Assembly: GCF_001625305.1 (NCBI RefSeq)
Contig: NW_017802836.1
Span: 446,439-510,438, forward strand
Source of the DNA: Branchiostoma belcheri
Taxonomy: Eukaryota > Chordata > Leptocardii > Amphioxiformes > Branchiostomatidae
Direction: 5' to 3'
DNA length: 64,000 bases
The notes under the pieces are model-generated. The model was given only the letters and a program-made list of their open reading frames with translations. It searched no databases and had not been told where the DNA came from. Both the position numbers and the translations under genes were made by a program. Of this stretch, positions 11,248-22,559 are shown piece after piece (position 1 is the stretch's first letter; the number at the start of each line of letters is the position of its first letter).

Positions 11248-11253
11248 AATAAA
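11248..11253 (+). other. candidate polyadenylation signal (HYR-CCP gene)
   Basis: AATAAA lies about 370 bp after the stop codon at 10882, preceded by unremarkable 3' UTR-like AT-rich sequence. No other AATAAA lies between the stop codon and here. Confidence 0.5.
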
Positions 11254-11479
11254 GTTCATCATAGAAAAGCTATCTCAACTGGAGGAAGTCGTGGTGTCCC
11301 ACTATAGAGCGGTATAATCATTGTGAGGCTCAAAAGAGAACTAAGGCGTTAAGCGGACATCTGTGGTTTGACCTATTGTAAAGCATGTATCAGGTTTATG
11401 ACCTCTCACCTTTGACCGGTCGGTTTGCTGACCAAAACATTACTCGTTTTTCGAAGAATTGACGCCGTTTATACGGATA

Positions 11480-11520
11480 TTTAGAGGTGGTAGAGAGCGC
11501 TATCCACCACAAAACTACAG
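11480..11520 (+). other. probable 5' untranslated exon of the zinc-finger gene (start unknown)
   Basis: A strong donor, ACTACAG|GTAAGA, ends this stretch at 11520. The coding exon at 11931 follows a plain AG acceptor directly before its ATG, so a 5' untranslated exon is needed upstream. This is the best nearby donor. The exon start cannot be read from sequence. Confidence 0.4.
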
Positions 11521-11631
11521 GTAAGACCTTTGTTTGTCTTTACGCTTCCTGTTTTGTGCTTTTTCGGCGGTAAATTAGAATTTAGAAGTGCGCGTGGGGT
11601 CGGTATTTAAATGGGGAGGGGGGCAGTGTCA

Positions 11632-11760
11632 TGGTTACCCTTAGCCGCGGCGACTGTTGCAGGGCTTCTCTTGCTTGCAGTCTTTTACATTAGCCCTAAC
11701 AATGTAAAAGACTGCAAGCAAGAGAAACCCTGCAACAGTCGCCGCGGCTAGGGTACCCTG
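11632..11760. repeat. long near-perfect palindrome (foldback)
   Basis: Two 60-bp arms (11632-11691 and 11701-11760) are almost perfectly inverse around a 9-base loop. Both carry GCCGCGGCGACTGTTGCAGGG-like and TGCAGTCTTTTACATT words. It is GC-rich at the outside and lies in the intron between the untranslated exon and the first coding exon of the zinc-finger gene. Confidence 0.85.
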
Positions 11761-11930
11761 GGTGTATCGGGCCGTAGCCATTTTCCTTCGGCAGCCAAGA
11801 GCCCTTCGGTTCGTCCGCCTAACTTTAGATCTAAATTAGCGCCACGGAGGAGTTGAGCCCAGGAGAATTTGTCCCGCCCTAATTGAGATTTTTCTCATTT
11901 ATATTTTCTTACAATCATCTTCTTTAATAG

Positions 11931-13477
11931 AGATGGCAAAGTTGGCAAAGGAAATGCACATCAAAGAGGAGGACACTGAAGACACCGGGTGCCAAGAGGT
12001 TGAAGTTAAACGAGAGAATGAGCTGAACCAGGAAACATACAGCCAGGACCAAGAAATGCTCGACTACTATGGACCAACTATACCAACAGGACATCCTGTT
12101 AAAAAAGAGAGAAACAGCAGTTGGAACCAGAGTGAGGAAATCTTTATTACGTTTACCGAAGGAAAACATATTGTTTTTGCTCAGTTTCCTCTATCTTCTT
12201 CTTCCGTTCCAGACACTGACATCTTACCTGGTCAACCAGACTGTCTCTCACCATGGTAACTGGTGTTGGGTTACATCATGTTGCAATTTTGTAGTAAGAG
12301 GGATTTAGACTCTTGTCACCATATATGAATGTACATACCATATGCAAAGGTAAACATTATGCATTTGCCATGCAAATGTTACCTTTCTAGTATTGAGCAT
12401 CTAGCATTTTTCTGTTCCTCAGACTGTGAGATTGAGAGATCCTCAGAGGGAACATGTGAGGATGACTGTACCCAGCCTGAGGAGAGAGTCTCACCACATC
12501 TACATCAACAAGTCTGTATAGAACAGGTGGGAATGAACAATACGGGTGAGCAACTCTACATGTGTGGGCATTGTGGATTCAGAACGGCTTACGAGCCTGA
12601 CCTATTCCAGCACGTTAAAACACACGCAGCCTACAGATGTGACCAGTGTGAGTATGCAACGACACGTAAAACACAACTGGACGTTCATAGAAAACACAAT
12701 CATAGTGACAATGGTGAGAAACCTTACGAGTGTGGTACCTGTGGGTTCAGGACAGCTCGACAGGCTGCCTTATCTCGACATATGAGAACTCACACTGGAG
12801 AAAGGCCCTACAAGTGTAACCAGTGTGACTATTCTGCAGCAGATAAACACAGTTTGGACCTACACCATTTAGCAAAGCACACTGATCAGAAACCCTACAT
12901 GTGTGGGGAGTGTGGATACAGAACAGTGCAAAAGTCTCACTTATCCCAACACATGAAAACCCATACAGGAGAAAAACCCTACAAGTGTGACCAGTGTGAC
13001 TATTCTGCAGCAACAAAAAACAATTTGGACATACATCTATCAAAACACACTGGTGAAAAACCCTACATGTGTGGGGAATGTGGGTACAGGACAGCAGTAA
13101 GAACATCCCTGTCCGTACACATGAAAAAGCATACAAGAGAAAAACCCTACAGTTGTGGGGAGTGTGGGTTCAGGACTGCATACGAGTCTTCCTTAGCCAT
13201 ACACGCTAGGACTCACACAGGAGAGAAACCCTACATGTGTGGGGAGTGTGGATTCAGAACATCTGTCCAGTGCCACTTAGGGCGACATATGAAAACCCAT
13301 ACAGGAGAAAGGCCCTACAAGTGCCATCTTTGTGACTACTCAGCTTTGCAAAAATATACCCTGTCTAAACATTTAGAGTGGCATGCAAAGAAAACTAAAT
13401 CTACAAGTGAGACAAATGCACAGTCTAAAACTTGTGATGAGAAAAAGCATACTGAAGAAGGTCCCCTCCAAAAGTAG
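11931..13477 (+). CDS. C2H2 zinc-finger protein, ten fingers
   Basis: Two coding exons: 11931-12131 (ATG at 11933, right after an acceptor) and 12423-13477, phase 1, giving 417 residues. The N-terminal exon is acidic with three sumoylation-type sites (IKEE, VKRE, VKKE). The second exon has a linker and ten C2H2 fingers alternating between a CGECGxRTA type and a CDQCDYSAA type, joined by HTGEKPYMC-like linkers, then a charged tail with no stop problems. Fingers 3-10 are canonical; the first two have looser linkers. This is presumably a nuclear DNA-binding regulator; target unknown. The finger style is characteristic of an expanded amphioxus family. Sequence 12143-12390 in its intron is a dispersed repeat core, so open frame there is not coding. 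Confidence 0.85.
12143..12390 (+). mobile_element. dispersed MITE core, intron of the zinc-finger gene
   Basis: Shares AAAACATATTGTTTTTGCTC, CTCACCATGGTAACTGG, TGTTGGGTTACATCATGTTG and CTTGTCACCATATATGAATG with 31650-31850, 34267-34790 and 60015-60270. The copy at 60 kb lies between inverted TAGCCTCCACCAGG-type ends, so the unit looks like the core of that foldback/MITE family. Confidence 0.75.
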
Positions 13478-13578
13478 CCATTCTTTTTAAATTGAGCAAG
13501 GTACACGAGACAATGACTTATATTACAGTGCCGCATGTAAGGTTCATTAGATTAAACAAAGATGAATGTCAAACGTAG

Positions 13579-13584
13579 AATAAA
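13579..13584 (+). other. candidate polyadenylation signal (zinc-finger gene)
   Basis: AATAAA 102 bp after the stop codon, in a short AT-rich 3' UTR. It is the first such motif downstream of the gene. Confidence 0.55.
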
Positions 13585-14489
13585 CCAAAATAATAATACA
13601 GATAGTGTCTTTTTATGATACTATGTGTCTTTGTGAGTGTGTGTATGTGTGTGTGTGTGTGCACGCGTGCGCGCCATTTCGCATAAAATCAACAAATGTG
13701 CAAAGAGCTACAGTACCGTTGGAAAATGCGAGGTGAACCATTTTCAAACTTGACCTTCGTTTTGACAACCGCTACACACCTACCAAATATCAGTAAGATC
13801 CATTCACAACTTCTACAGTTATATATGCTGTTGACATACATACAGACCCACACCACAGCCAAACCGAAAACATAACTCTAGTTTCATGGACATGATTATT
13901 AACTCAACCTACATAAAGTCCACAGTATTGTGGACTGGTCCGGTATGCCGTGACTCTTGCTGGTGGACAGAAGAGTAGGTGAGGGACGTAGTCCCTAAGA
14001 TGCTTTAACTCTGACCGAGACGCTTTAACTCTGTGTACACTTCTTCATTTCATTTATTTTATTTTACCAGAGTAGTATGCGCTCAGGTCTTTTGACCTGA
14101 TTTTCAGATATCTCTGGGATAAAATACACAATATACATGGAAAAACACAATAAGAATATACATTACAGTTACAACTGAACATACATTACAATCATAAAAC
14201 ATTTGTCACTCAAGTCCCACTCACATGTACAGAGAGTTTTTGAAAGCTTGAGAGCTGTCTTTGCTCCCTGGAAATTTGGTTCCACAGAACCGGGCCCTGT
14301 ACACTTAGCATAACTCCATTTTTATGGACATGATTATTTACTTAACCTACCTGGCCAATTTTCCTGCTCGCCCCCCAGACTGTAGAACTAGATGGATGGC
14401 CTGCGCTTTCCAATACCGTGACCTAGACACCGCGGATTAACACTGCCGCAACCAAAAGGCCATGGGACTACATTTGTACCTCCCTACGC
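13585..14489. other. intergenic, old repeats
   Basis: A short (GT)n with CGCG near 13635-13675 is followed by non-coding repeat-like sequence. Phrases such as CCAAATATC and CATACATACAGACC resemble the stretch near 26650-26730. A stretch at 14055-14300 is AT-rich and retroelement-like. No coding capacity is visible. Confidence 0.45.
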
Positions 14490-15080
14490 ACTTAAAAGGA
14501 CTCCAGATCTGGTTTGCAGACAAACTTAAAACATAACTGGAATACGAATTGCAACAGCTACCAGACTTACTTGATTGTGTGCTGTGCATAGATTTTGTGA
14601 TAAATACTTAGTATATACCTAGGATTTGGGGATTGTAATATAAGCCACTGTTCTCACCAACTAATCAAAATGTTGATTTGATGATGATAAGATTTGGTTT
14701 GCTAAGTTTGCAGACGAAATTCAAACATAAGCAACAGCTACCAGACGTACCCGATTTCTTTGTTTTCATGAATTTTGTGATAAATATGGTACAAAGTTAT
14801 TATCAGATAATAGCAGCATTTTGGGGTCGTAGTGTAACCCGCACCAATATATAATACGATGTTCTTTCATAACAGATCTTGTTTGCAGGCAAAATTCAAA
14901 CGTAAACCGAAAATAAATTGCAACAGCTACCAGACTTACCCGACTGTGTGTTGTGCATGGATTTTGTGATAAATACGATTATTATACAATAATTCATGAT
15001 AACAGAACTGGCTTGCAGACGAAATTCAAATATAAACGAATGTGAACTGCAACAGGCACCAGGCTTACCCGCAATATCTG
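14490..15080. repeat. tandem repeat, four diverged units of about 130-190 bp
   Basis: Units start near 14509, 14696, 14880 and 15009. Each contains TTTGCAGACGAAATTCAAA-like, TGCAACAGCTACCAGACTTA-like and TTTTGTGATAAATA words. Diverged local duplications; nothing coding. Confidence 0.7.
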
Positions 15081-15329
15081 GGCCCGTCCGTATTCTTAGT
15101 GTGTATGTGTATGCATTTCTATTTGTAAAGAAACTTTATTCGCAAAATCATGCCCGAAGGCTAATTGCTTTTACAATCAAGAATAATACACATTGCAATA
15201 CAGTAACAGGAGACAGGTAACAACTGTCTGGAAAAAACGTCTACTTCTACTACTACGCTAGCTATTATGGGGTTCGACTTCTTCTTTGAAGGCAGTGGAT
15301 AATGAATAGTCCCACATTCTGCATAATTA

Positions 15330-17615
15330 GTGGGTTTTGTTTCTATTTGTATGTATATTGTATATTTATTTGGGCCACGGATGCCTGAAATAGAGAATAA
15401 AGAAAGATGATGGCAGCAATTTGGGCCAAGCCAATGTGACCATACTGACCAGAACAATCTTAACAGCTATCAATGATACTTCCATAATAGCACGTTCCTG
15501 CCTAAATCCTTCATTCTTATTGTGTATTTTAATTGCTGTTATCTGTTTGTATAGGGTTTTTTATTTGGGCCATGCATGCCTGAAATAAAGGATGAAGAAA
15601 GATAATAACAGCAATTTGGGCCAAGCCAATGTGCCAACGCTGACCAGAACAATCTTAATAGCCATCAATGATACTTCCATAATAGCACGTTCCTGCCTAA
15701 ATCCTCCCTTTCTTATTGTGTATTTTAATTGCTGTTATTCTGTTTATATGGTTTACTTTATTTGGGCCATGGATGCCTGAAATAAAGAAAGATATTAACA
15801 GAAATTTGGGCCAAGCCAACAAGTGTGCCAACGCTGACCACAACAATCTTTATAGCCATCAATGATACTTCCATAATAGCACGTTCCTGCCTAAATCCTC
15901 CATTCTTATTGTGTATTTTAATTGCTGTTATCTGTTTGTATGGTTTATTTTATATAGGCCATGGATGCCTGAAATAAAGTATGAAGAAAGATAATAACAG
16001 CAATTTGGGCCAAGCCAATGTGACCACACTGATCAGAACAATCTTAATACCCATTCTTATTGTGTATTTTAATTTCTGTTATTCTGTTTGTATGGTTTAT
16101 TTTATATGGGCCATGGATGCCTGGAATGAAAAATAAAGAACGATATTATCAGGAATTTGGGCCAAGCCAACAAGTGTGCCCACACTGACAAGAACAATAT
16201 CTATACCCATTCTTATTGTGTATTTCAATTGCTGTTATTCTGTTTGCATGGTTTATTTTATATGGGCCATGGATGCTTGAAATAGAGAATAAAGAAAGAT
16301 AATAGCAGCAATTTGGGCCAAGCCAATGTGCCAACGCTGACCAGAACAATCTTAATAGCCATCAATGATACTTCCATAATAGCACGTTCCTGCCTAAATC
16401 CTCCCATTCTTATAGTGTATTTTAATTGCTGTTATTCTGTTTGTATGGTTTATTTTATATGGGCCATGGATGCCTGAAATGAAAAATAAAGAACGATATT
16501 ATCAGGAATTTAGGCGAAGCCAACAAGTGTGCCCACACTGATCAGAACAATATCTATACCCATTCTTATTGTGTATTTAAACTGCTGTTATTCTGTTTGT
16601 ATGGTTTATTTTATATGGGCCATGGATGCCTGAAAAAAAGAATAAAGAAAGATAATATTAATAACAGCAATTTGGGCCAAGCCAATGTGCCCACACTGAC
16701 AAGAACAATATTTATACCCATTCTTATTGTGTATTTAAATTGCTGTTATTCTGTTTATATGGTTTACTTTATTTGAGCCATGGATGCCTGAAATAAGGAA
16801 TAAAGAACGATAATAACAGCAATTTGGGCCAAGCCAATGTGCCAACACTGACCAGAACAATCTTAATACCCATCAATGATACTTCCATAATAGCACGTTC
16901 CTGCCTAAATTCTCCATTCTTATTGTGTATTTTAATTGCTGTTATTCTGTTTGCATGGTTTATTTTGTATGGGCCAACTAAACGATAAAGAAAGATAATA
17001 ACAGCAATTTGGGCCAATCCAATGTGCCCATACTGACCAGAACAATCTTAATAGCCATCAATGATACTTCCATAATAGCACGTCCCAGCCTAAATCCTCC
17101 CATTCTTATAGTGTATTTTAATTGCTGTTATTCTGTTTGCATGGTTTATTTTATATGGGCCATGGATGCCTGAAATAAGGAATAAAGAAAGATAATAACA
17201 GCAATTTGGGCCAAGCCAATGTGCCCACACTTACCAGAACAATATTTATACCCATTCTTATTGTGTATTTTAATTGCTGTTATTCTGTTCGTATGGTTTA
17301 TTTTATATAGGCCATGGATGCCTGAAATAAGGAATAAAGAAAGATAATAACAGCAATTTGGGCCAAGCCAATGTGCCCACACTGACCAGAACAATATTTA
17401 TTGTTACTTATTGTGTATTTAAATTGCTGTTATTTTGTTTAATATAATATAATATAATATGGTTTACTTCATTTGGACCATGGATGCCTGAAAAAAAAAA
17501 GAATAAAGAAAGATAATAACAGCAATTTGGGCCAAGCCAATGTGCTCATACTGACCAGAACAATCTTAATACCCATCAATGATACTTCCATAATAGCACG
17601 TTCCTGCCTAAAGCC
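15330..17615. repeat. satellite array with long and short units (13 copies)
   Basis: Thirteen copies of a unit beginning GGGCCATGGATGCCTGAAAT and containing AGCAATTTGGGCCAAGCCAA and TGTGTATTTTAATTGCTG. Starts lie near 15371, 15568, 15763, 15957, 16108, 16263, 16461, 16617, 16767, 16972, 17158, 17311 and 17477. Spacing is about 195 bp when the block ATCAATGATACTTCCATAAT to CCTGCCTAAATC is present and about 153 bp when it is missing. The order is L L L S S L S S L L S S, and the last partial unit is L. Open frames on both strands are incidental. Confidence 0.9.
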
Positions 17616-19230
17616 CCCCTTCAAACGAGTAGCGTAGCGCGGGTGAAGAATTTATTGAACGTGCCGCCGGAATAACATTTGGTGATGTGATTGATGAGCG
17701 AACCTCTGCTGTATCTGGGCGCTCTAATTGTGCACTCAGGGAGAATAAAGAACAGCCGTAACATTTCCCGTGTGTCAAAAACGGGACAGTGAATCATCAC
17801 CATCCACCTTGTACCAGGGAGGATCGGGACGCTCTAAACCCCTAGAGAAAGGGCGTTTACGGAGCTGTAGTGCGGGAGAGTATACTGAAGAAGAATAATT
17901 GCCATTACCAGTATTTCACTGAGATTGCTGTGTTTTTATTCATCTATTTAAATTTTCACCTCAAAACAAGTCATGTGTCAACAGAACAGTGAATCATCAC
18001 CATCCACCTTGTACCGGGGAGGATAGGGAAGTTCTAAACCCCCAGAGGAAGGGCGTGTTATCTCTGGTGCGAGAGAGTATACTGAATTGACAACTCGAGA
18101 AGAAGAAGAATTGCCATTACCAGTATTTCACTGAGATTGCTGTGTTTTTTTTATTATTAATTTCAATTTTCGCCTCAAAACAATGCGTGTGTCAACAGTA
18201 CAGTGAATGACTCTTTTGGTGACTCGAGAGGAAGAAGAATTACTAGTACTAGTATTTTGTTTAATTATCCTGAAGATTTAATCGAAACGCACGCAAACTC
18301 AGGTAAACGTGGCAATACAGATAGTCTAATGCTAGATATTCTCACATTCTACTGATTTTGTGCAATACTTGCACCAAGGAGGATCTGAAAGCTTTGAACC
18401 TGAGTAACTTCCTATCTCTAGGGACACTTGTATGAATGTAATATTTCCATTCCACACACAGCGGTTTCTCTACTGATTTATACTGATATAAATCCGTGAA
18501 TATAACTCTGATGTTCAGATAACATCACCTTGATTGCTTAATTCCTGTTCTTCGGACCTTATCTATTTTATATTTTTGTCTTGTGTTGTTGTTATTATTA
18601 CTTTATGTCCAGTTGTGGCGTTGATATAACCTATTTCGTCTGAGTTCGTCACCACTACTATGTATCATTTTGTTCAAATGTTCAAATAAAAAAGGTCCCC
18701 CAGAGAAAGGGCGTGGTGCGAGAGAGTGTAATAATATATATGTAGCAGACTGAAGTAGTGACTCGACACGATAATAAGATAATATTAGCAAATAGCAGAC
18801 TGAAAATAGTGTCTAAAAAATGCCTTGATAGTTTACAAAGAATATGACCATATACGACGTCAGATTACAAACACTATATCCTTGTAGATTTACGTTGAAA
18901 TCTCCCTCAACAACATTTTAAAAAAAATAAGAAAAATTACCATTATTAGTATTTTATTAATGTTGTTGAAATATCCTAAAGCTTTAATCGAAACGCACGC
19001 AAATCCAGGCGAAAATGGCAATACAGATTTTCTTAACAATGGTCTAACACTCAAATTCTACTGATTCTGTGCAATAAAAGAAGAAGTGCTAGTAATTTTA
19101 GTAATATTGTTCAAATATTCTGAAGCTTTAGTCGAAACGCACGCAAATCCAGGCAAATAAAAATTGCAAAGCAGATTTTCTCAACAATGGTCTTATACTA
19201 TATATCCTCCCATTTTATATACAAATTTTG
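17616..19230. repeat. two sets of local tandem copies
   Basis: Set 1 (near 17785, 17985 and 18190) shares CAGTGAATCATCACCATCC, TTGTACCAGGGAGGAT and AGAGAAAGGGCGT. Set 2 (near 18270, 18976 and 19126) shares TTTAATCGAAACGCACGCAA and a TTCTACTGATTTTGTGCAAT-like stretch. Both are diverged. No gene is visible. Confidence 0.65.
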
Positions 19231-19594
19231 TGCAATAAAATGCCACAAACAGCGTGAGCATTTCGACATTTTCAAGGTTGGGTATGTGCGCAGAATGGAA
19301 ATGCATTTATACAGGTATCCCCAGAGGTTGGGAGTTTCCCTGTACTAGGAGGTTATAGGACCTCCTTGCTCCGTAGAAAATCAATGAATTCGACAAACTA
19401 GCCTCTGGCGATTTCTCCCTGATTTAGGCCTATTGTTGAATAATGTGATAATAGTTGGCATTAAGGCCACACAGAATGATTTCAGGGCAGTGTCAATTTA
19501 TTTTATGGTCATTTTTCATCTCATTTCGTTTTAATGTAGTAAGCTGAATCACCCTATATCATAAAATACTGCTATCTGTGAGGTAAATGCGAAG

Positions 19595-20870
19595 TCACTG
19601 ACCGAAAACTGTTGCTTGTTTTGTATTGTAGGGTGGTTCTAACTATTTATTGGTGGTATCAAAAATAATTGGACCTCTCGTGTAGCTTGTTTGGGGGCTA
19701 TTTCAAACGCTTCAAGTATGAAATGATGCGAAAATGGGCTAAGAACTGGCAAATAAATGTCAATATCAAAATAATGGGACACGTCACATAGCTCGTTCTA
19801 AGGCTGTTTCAAACAACTCAAGTACGCACATGTGACATGATTGATTAAAATGTGTTAATAAATGACAGTAAATGTGAATATCAGACAGATTTTTTTCATC
19901 CGGAATATTTTTGCTTTGCTGCCTATATTGCATTGGACGCCGGTTCTGTATTTTGCACTTTCATATGGTTTTCCCATTTACGTCGATGAAGGTTAGACAT
20001 CCAGGTAATACGATACGCCAAAAAACAGTTACTCAAGCAACTGGATATGATTTTGAAAACGTCAGACGTTTCAGCTAGTATCCACTAGCTTTCGTCAGTG
20101 ACTGAGAGACCAGAGGGGAAATGCAGGTTTATAAGCACAAACTATTGATTGATATGCAGGATTTCCTGAAAAACAGGCCAGAGTGGCCTGAGTGTTATAC
20201 CTGGTTGAACAAATAAAGTTGAAGTTGAAAGTTGAAAATGAAGACAAATTTTTGCATATCAATCAATAGTTTGTGCTTATAAACCTGCATTTCCCCTCTG
20301 GTCTCTCAGTCACTGACGAAAGCTAGTGGATACTAGCTGAAACGTCTGACGTTTTCAAAATCATATCCAGTTGCTTGAGTAACTGTTTTTTGGTTTTCCC
20401 ATTTAGTCGCTCCGGGCCATAAAGCCATCCATTACTCTTGCCTCATCACGCCTAGAAGCTCCTTGATCACGCCTACGCGAGACGTCTCCTCGCTCTCTAT
20501 CTTTGAAAGCGTTGCGGTTTCCCCCAAAGGACTTTCGGTTGTCTCAAATGCAACCTTTCAGCTTATAACCATATGAAGGGACAAAATAGAGAACTGGCGT
20601 CCATTGCAATCTGGGCGGCCAGGCAAAAATATATTCCGGATGAGGAAATATTCCGGATGAGGAAATCTGTCTGATATTCACATTTACTGTCATTTCATAC
20701 TGTCAGCATATTTTCGTCAGCTTTCGTCGTTTCATACTTAAAGCGTTTGAACTAGCCCCAACACAAGCCGTGTAAGGAGTACCATTATTTTTTGGTACCA
20801 CCAATAAATAGTTAGAACCAGACTATGATACGAATCAAGCAACCGCTTTCGGTCAGCAAAAATATATACC
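19595..20870. mobile_element. outer foldback element interrupted by an inner one
   Basis: The outer arms are inverted copies: GGTTCTAACTATTTATTGGT at 19630 is answered by ACCAATAAATAGTTAGAACC near 20800. The words TTCAAACGCTT, CATCCGGAATATTTTTGC and GGACGCCGGTTCT also have mirrored partners. A further diverged partial arm follows at 20860-21060, and another at 62700-62930. No transposase ORF. Confidence 0.75.
20018..20393. mobile_element. inner foldback element (nested)
   Basis: Inverted arms of about 140 bp start CCAAAAAACAGTTACTCAAG on the left and end CTTGAGTAACTGTTTTTTGG on the right. The spacer of about 95 bp contains an AAGTTGAAGTTGAAAGTTG tract. It sits near the centre of the outer element, with GGTTTTCCCATTTA present on both sides. 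Confidence 0.85.
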
Positions 20871-21199
20871 GGAAGAGCGAATCTGTTTGATACTGAGATT
20901 CTCTGTCATTTCTTAGCATTTCTTTCGTCATCATTTCACATTTGGAAGGCAGGCGTGTCCTTGTTCTCTGTCTTAGAAAGCGTTGCGGCTCTCCCCAAAG
21001 GAACGTTCGGTTGTCTCAAATGCAGCTTTTCAGCTTTGTACACTGGATTCGCGTCCTGAGCCTTTGAACCAGCATGGGAGTGGTATGTTTTATTGCCCAT
21101 GCAGTCCCGTTGTGTCCATAATTACCCTACCGAGAATGCCAACAACCTTTTGATAACGTTATCCGCAGATAGTTGGAGTGTTTAATGAGCTGGAGAACA

Positions 21200-21780
21200 T
21201 TACAACGCTGGCCCCCGTCCGGGCTGTTTAACTTTCTGTATAATCATGGCAAGCTCATCTTGGAACGGATGATGATTTGAACGGCAATACAAATAGGACA
21301 CATCGTGATATCATAAGATACATACATTACGGGAGATATTCCTTCGACATACACTAGACGTAGTGTACCAATTCATTTATTTATTATAAATTAGGCCCCC
21401 GCTAGGCTGTTAACTTTCTGTATAATCATAGCAAGCTTATTTTGGAACGGATGATGATTTGAACGGCAATACAACTAGGACATATCGTTATATCACAAGA
21501 TACATAAATTACGAGAGATATTTCTTCGACATACAGACGTAGTGTACCAGCCAATTAATTTAGCTATTATGAATTAGGCCCCCACACACTGTTTCACTTG
21601 CTGTGTAATCATAGAAAGATTATATCTTGGTACAGATGATGCACTGATGATTTGAACGGCAATAAAAATAAGGCTTATCGTGATATCACAAGATACATAC
21701 ATCATACATTAATGAGGGATTGCCTCTGTTTATACAGACGTAGCTGTACACATGCACTCAGCCAATTTAGCTATCTACTA
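21200..21780. repeat. tandem repeat, three units of about 185 bp
   Basis: Copies near 21225, 21410 and 21590 share GATGATTTGAACGGCAATA, CGTGATATCACAAGATACAT and a GGCCCCC-containing block. The sequence after the last copy, to about 22300, is unique AT-rich DNA with two related segments near 21920 and 22100 (TAGTTGACGTGTT). No gene. Confidence 0.7.
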
Positions 21781-22559
21781 CCCATCTACTCTTTTTATTA
21801 TATATATTCTTTTCAGTCAATCATTTTGACCAAACAGTTATTCTCAAATGAACCCTTGATCCCAACTCAATTTCTACGCAAACAGCAATGATGGTCGAAT
21901 ATGGCAATTTAGAGTTCTGTAGTAAATAGAGGCACATATAAACACATTCTCCTCATTACCTAGTTGACGTGTTGACATGAGCGATAGGAAATTGCAAAAA
22001 TATAGTAAATGCATTGTAATCCTTCCTAAAAGTATCTTTGTATCAACTTTTATGCAACAATGACGAATAATCGAAGCTACTCATTATTGAACATACTTGA
22101 ATCATTTAAACAAATTCTACTCGTTATGTAGTTGACGTGTTTAATTACCATGAACGATAGGAAATTGTGGAATTATAGTAAATATCTTTGAATCTCTCCA
22201 GCCCAAAATTATCCTTCTACCGACTTTAGGACGAAAGTCGAAGCAACTCATCATTGAACATTCTTGGATCATTTTAAGTCATACTTGATGACTAAATCTG
22301 ATTCATGCTTGGTACACGTATGCTGAGCACGTCCGACCGAACGGGAGCGCACAGAGCCATTTTGCAGCGTTCACTGTTATATCCTCCGCCGATATTTCAC
22401 ACAACAAGCTGCGGACCTGTGGGCAGAGGTCAGCAGATCTGCTCTCCGCGGGGACTCTGTACGGAATATCTGAGATCGCGGTAATGGTCCTGACGGCCGG
22501 CCTGCGATCTCCCACCAGCCCCGGTGGGATTTCGCTAGATAAGTGGAGGCCTGTCACGC

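Noticed and set aside
12132-12259. Continuation of the zinc-finger first exon past 12131
   Set aside because: It runs into a dispersed MITE core found at three other sites. The GTGAGG donor at 12132 joins in phase to 12423.
15161-17394. Repeated minus-strand frames such as HWLGPNCCYYLSLF
   Set aside because: They are frames through the satellite units, broken by unit length changes. No splice or start logic.
14490-17615. CRISPR-like regular repeats
   Set aside because: Units are 130-200 bp with no short repeat plus unique spacer structure; they are eukaryotic satellites.
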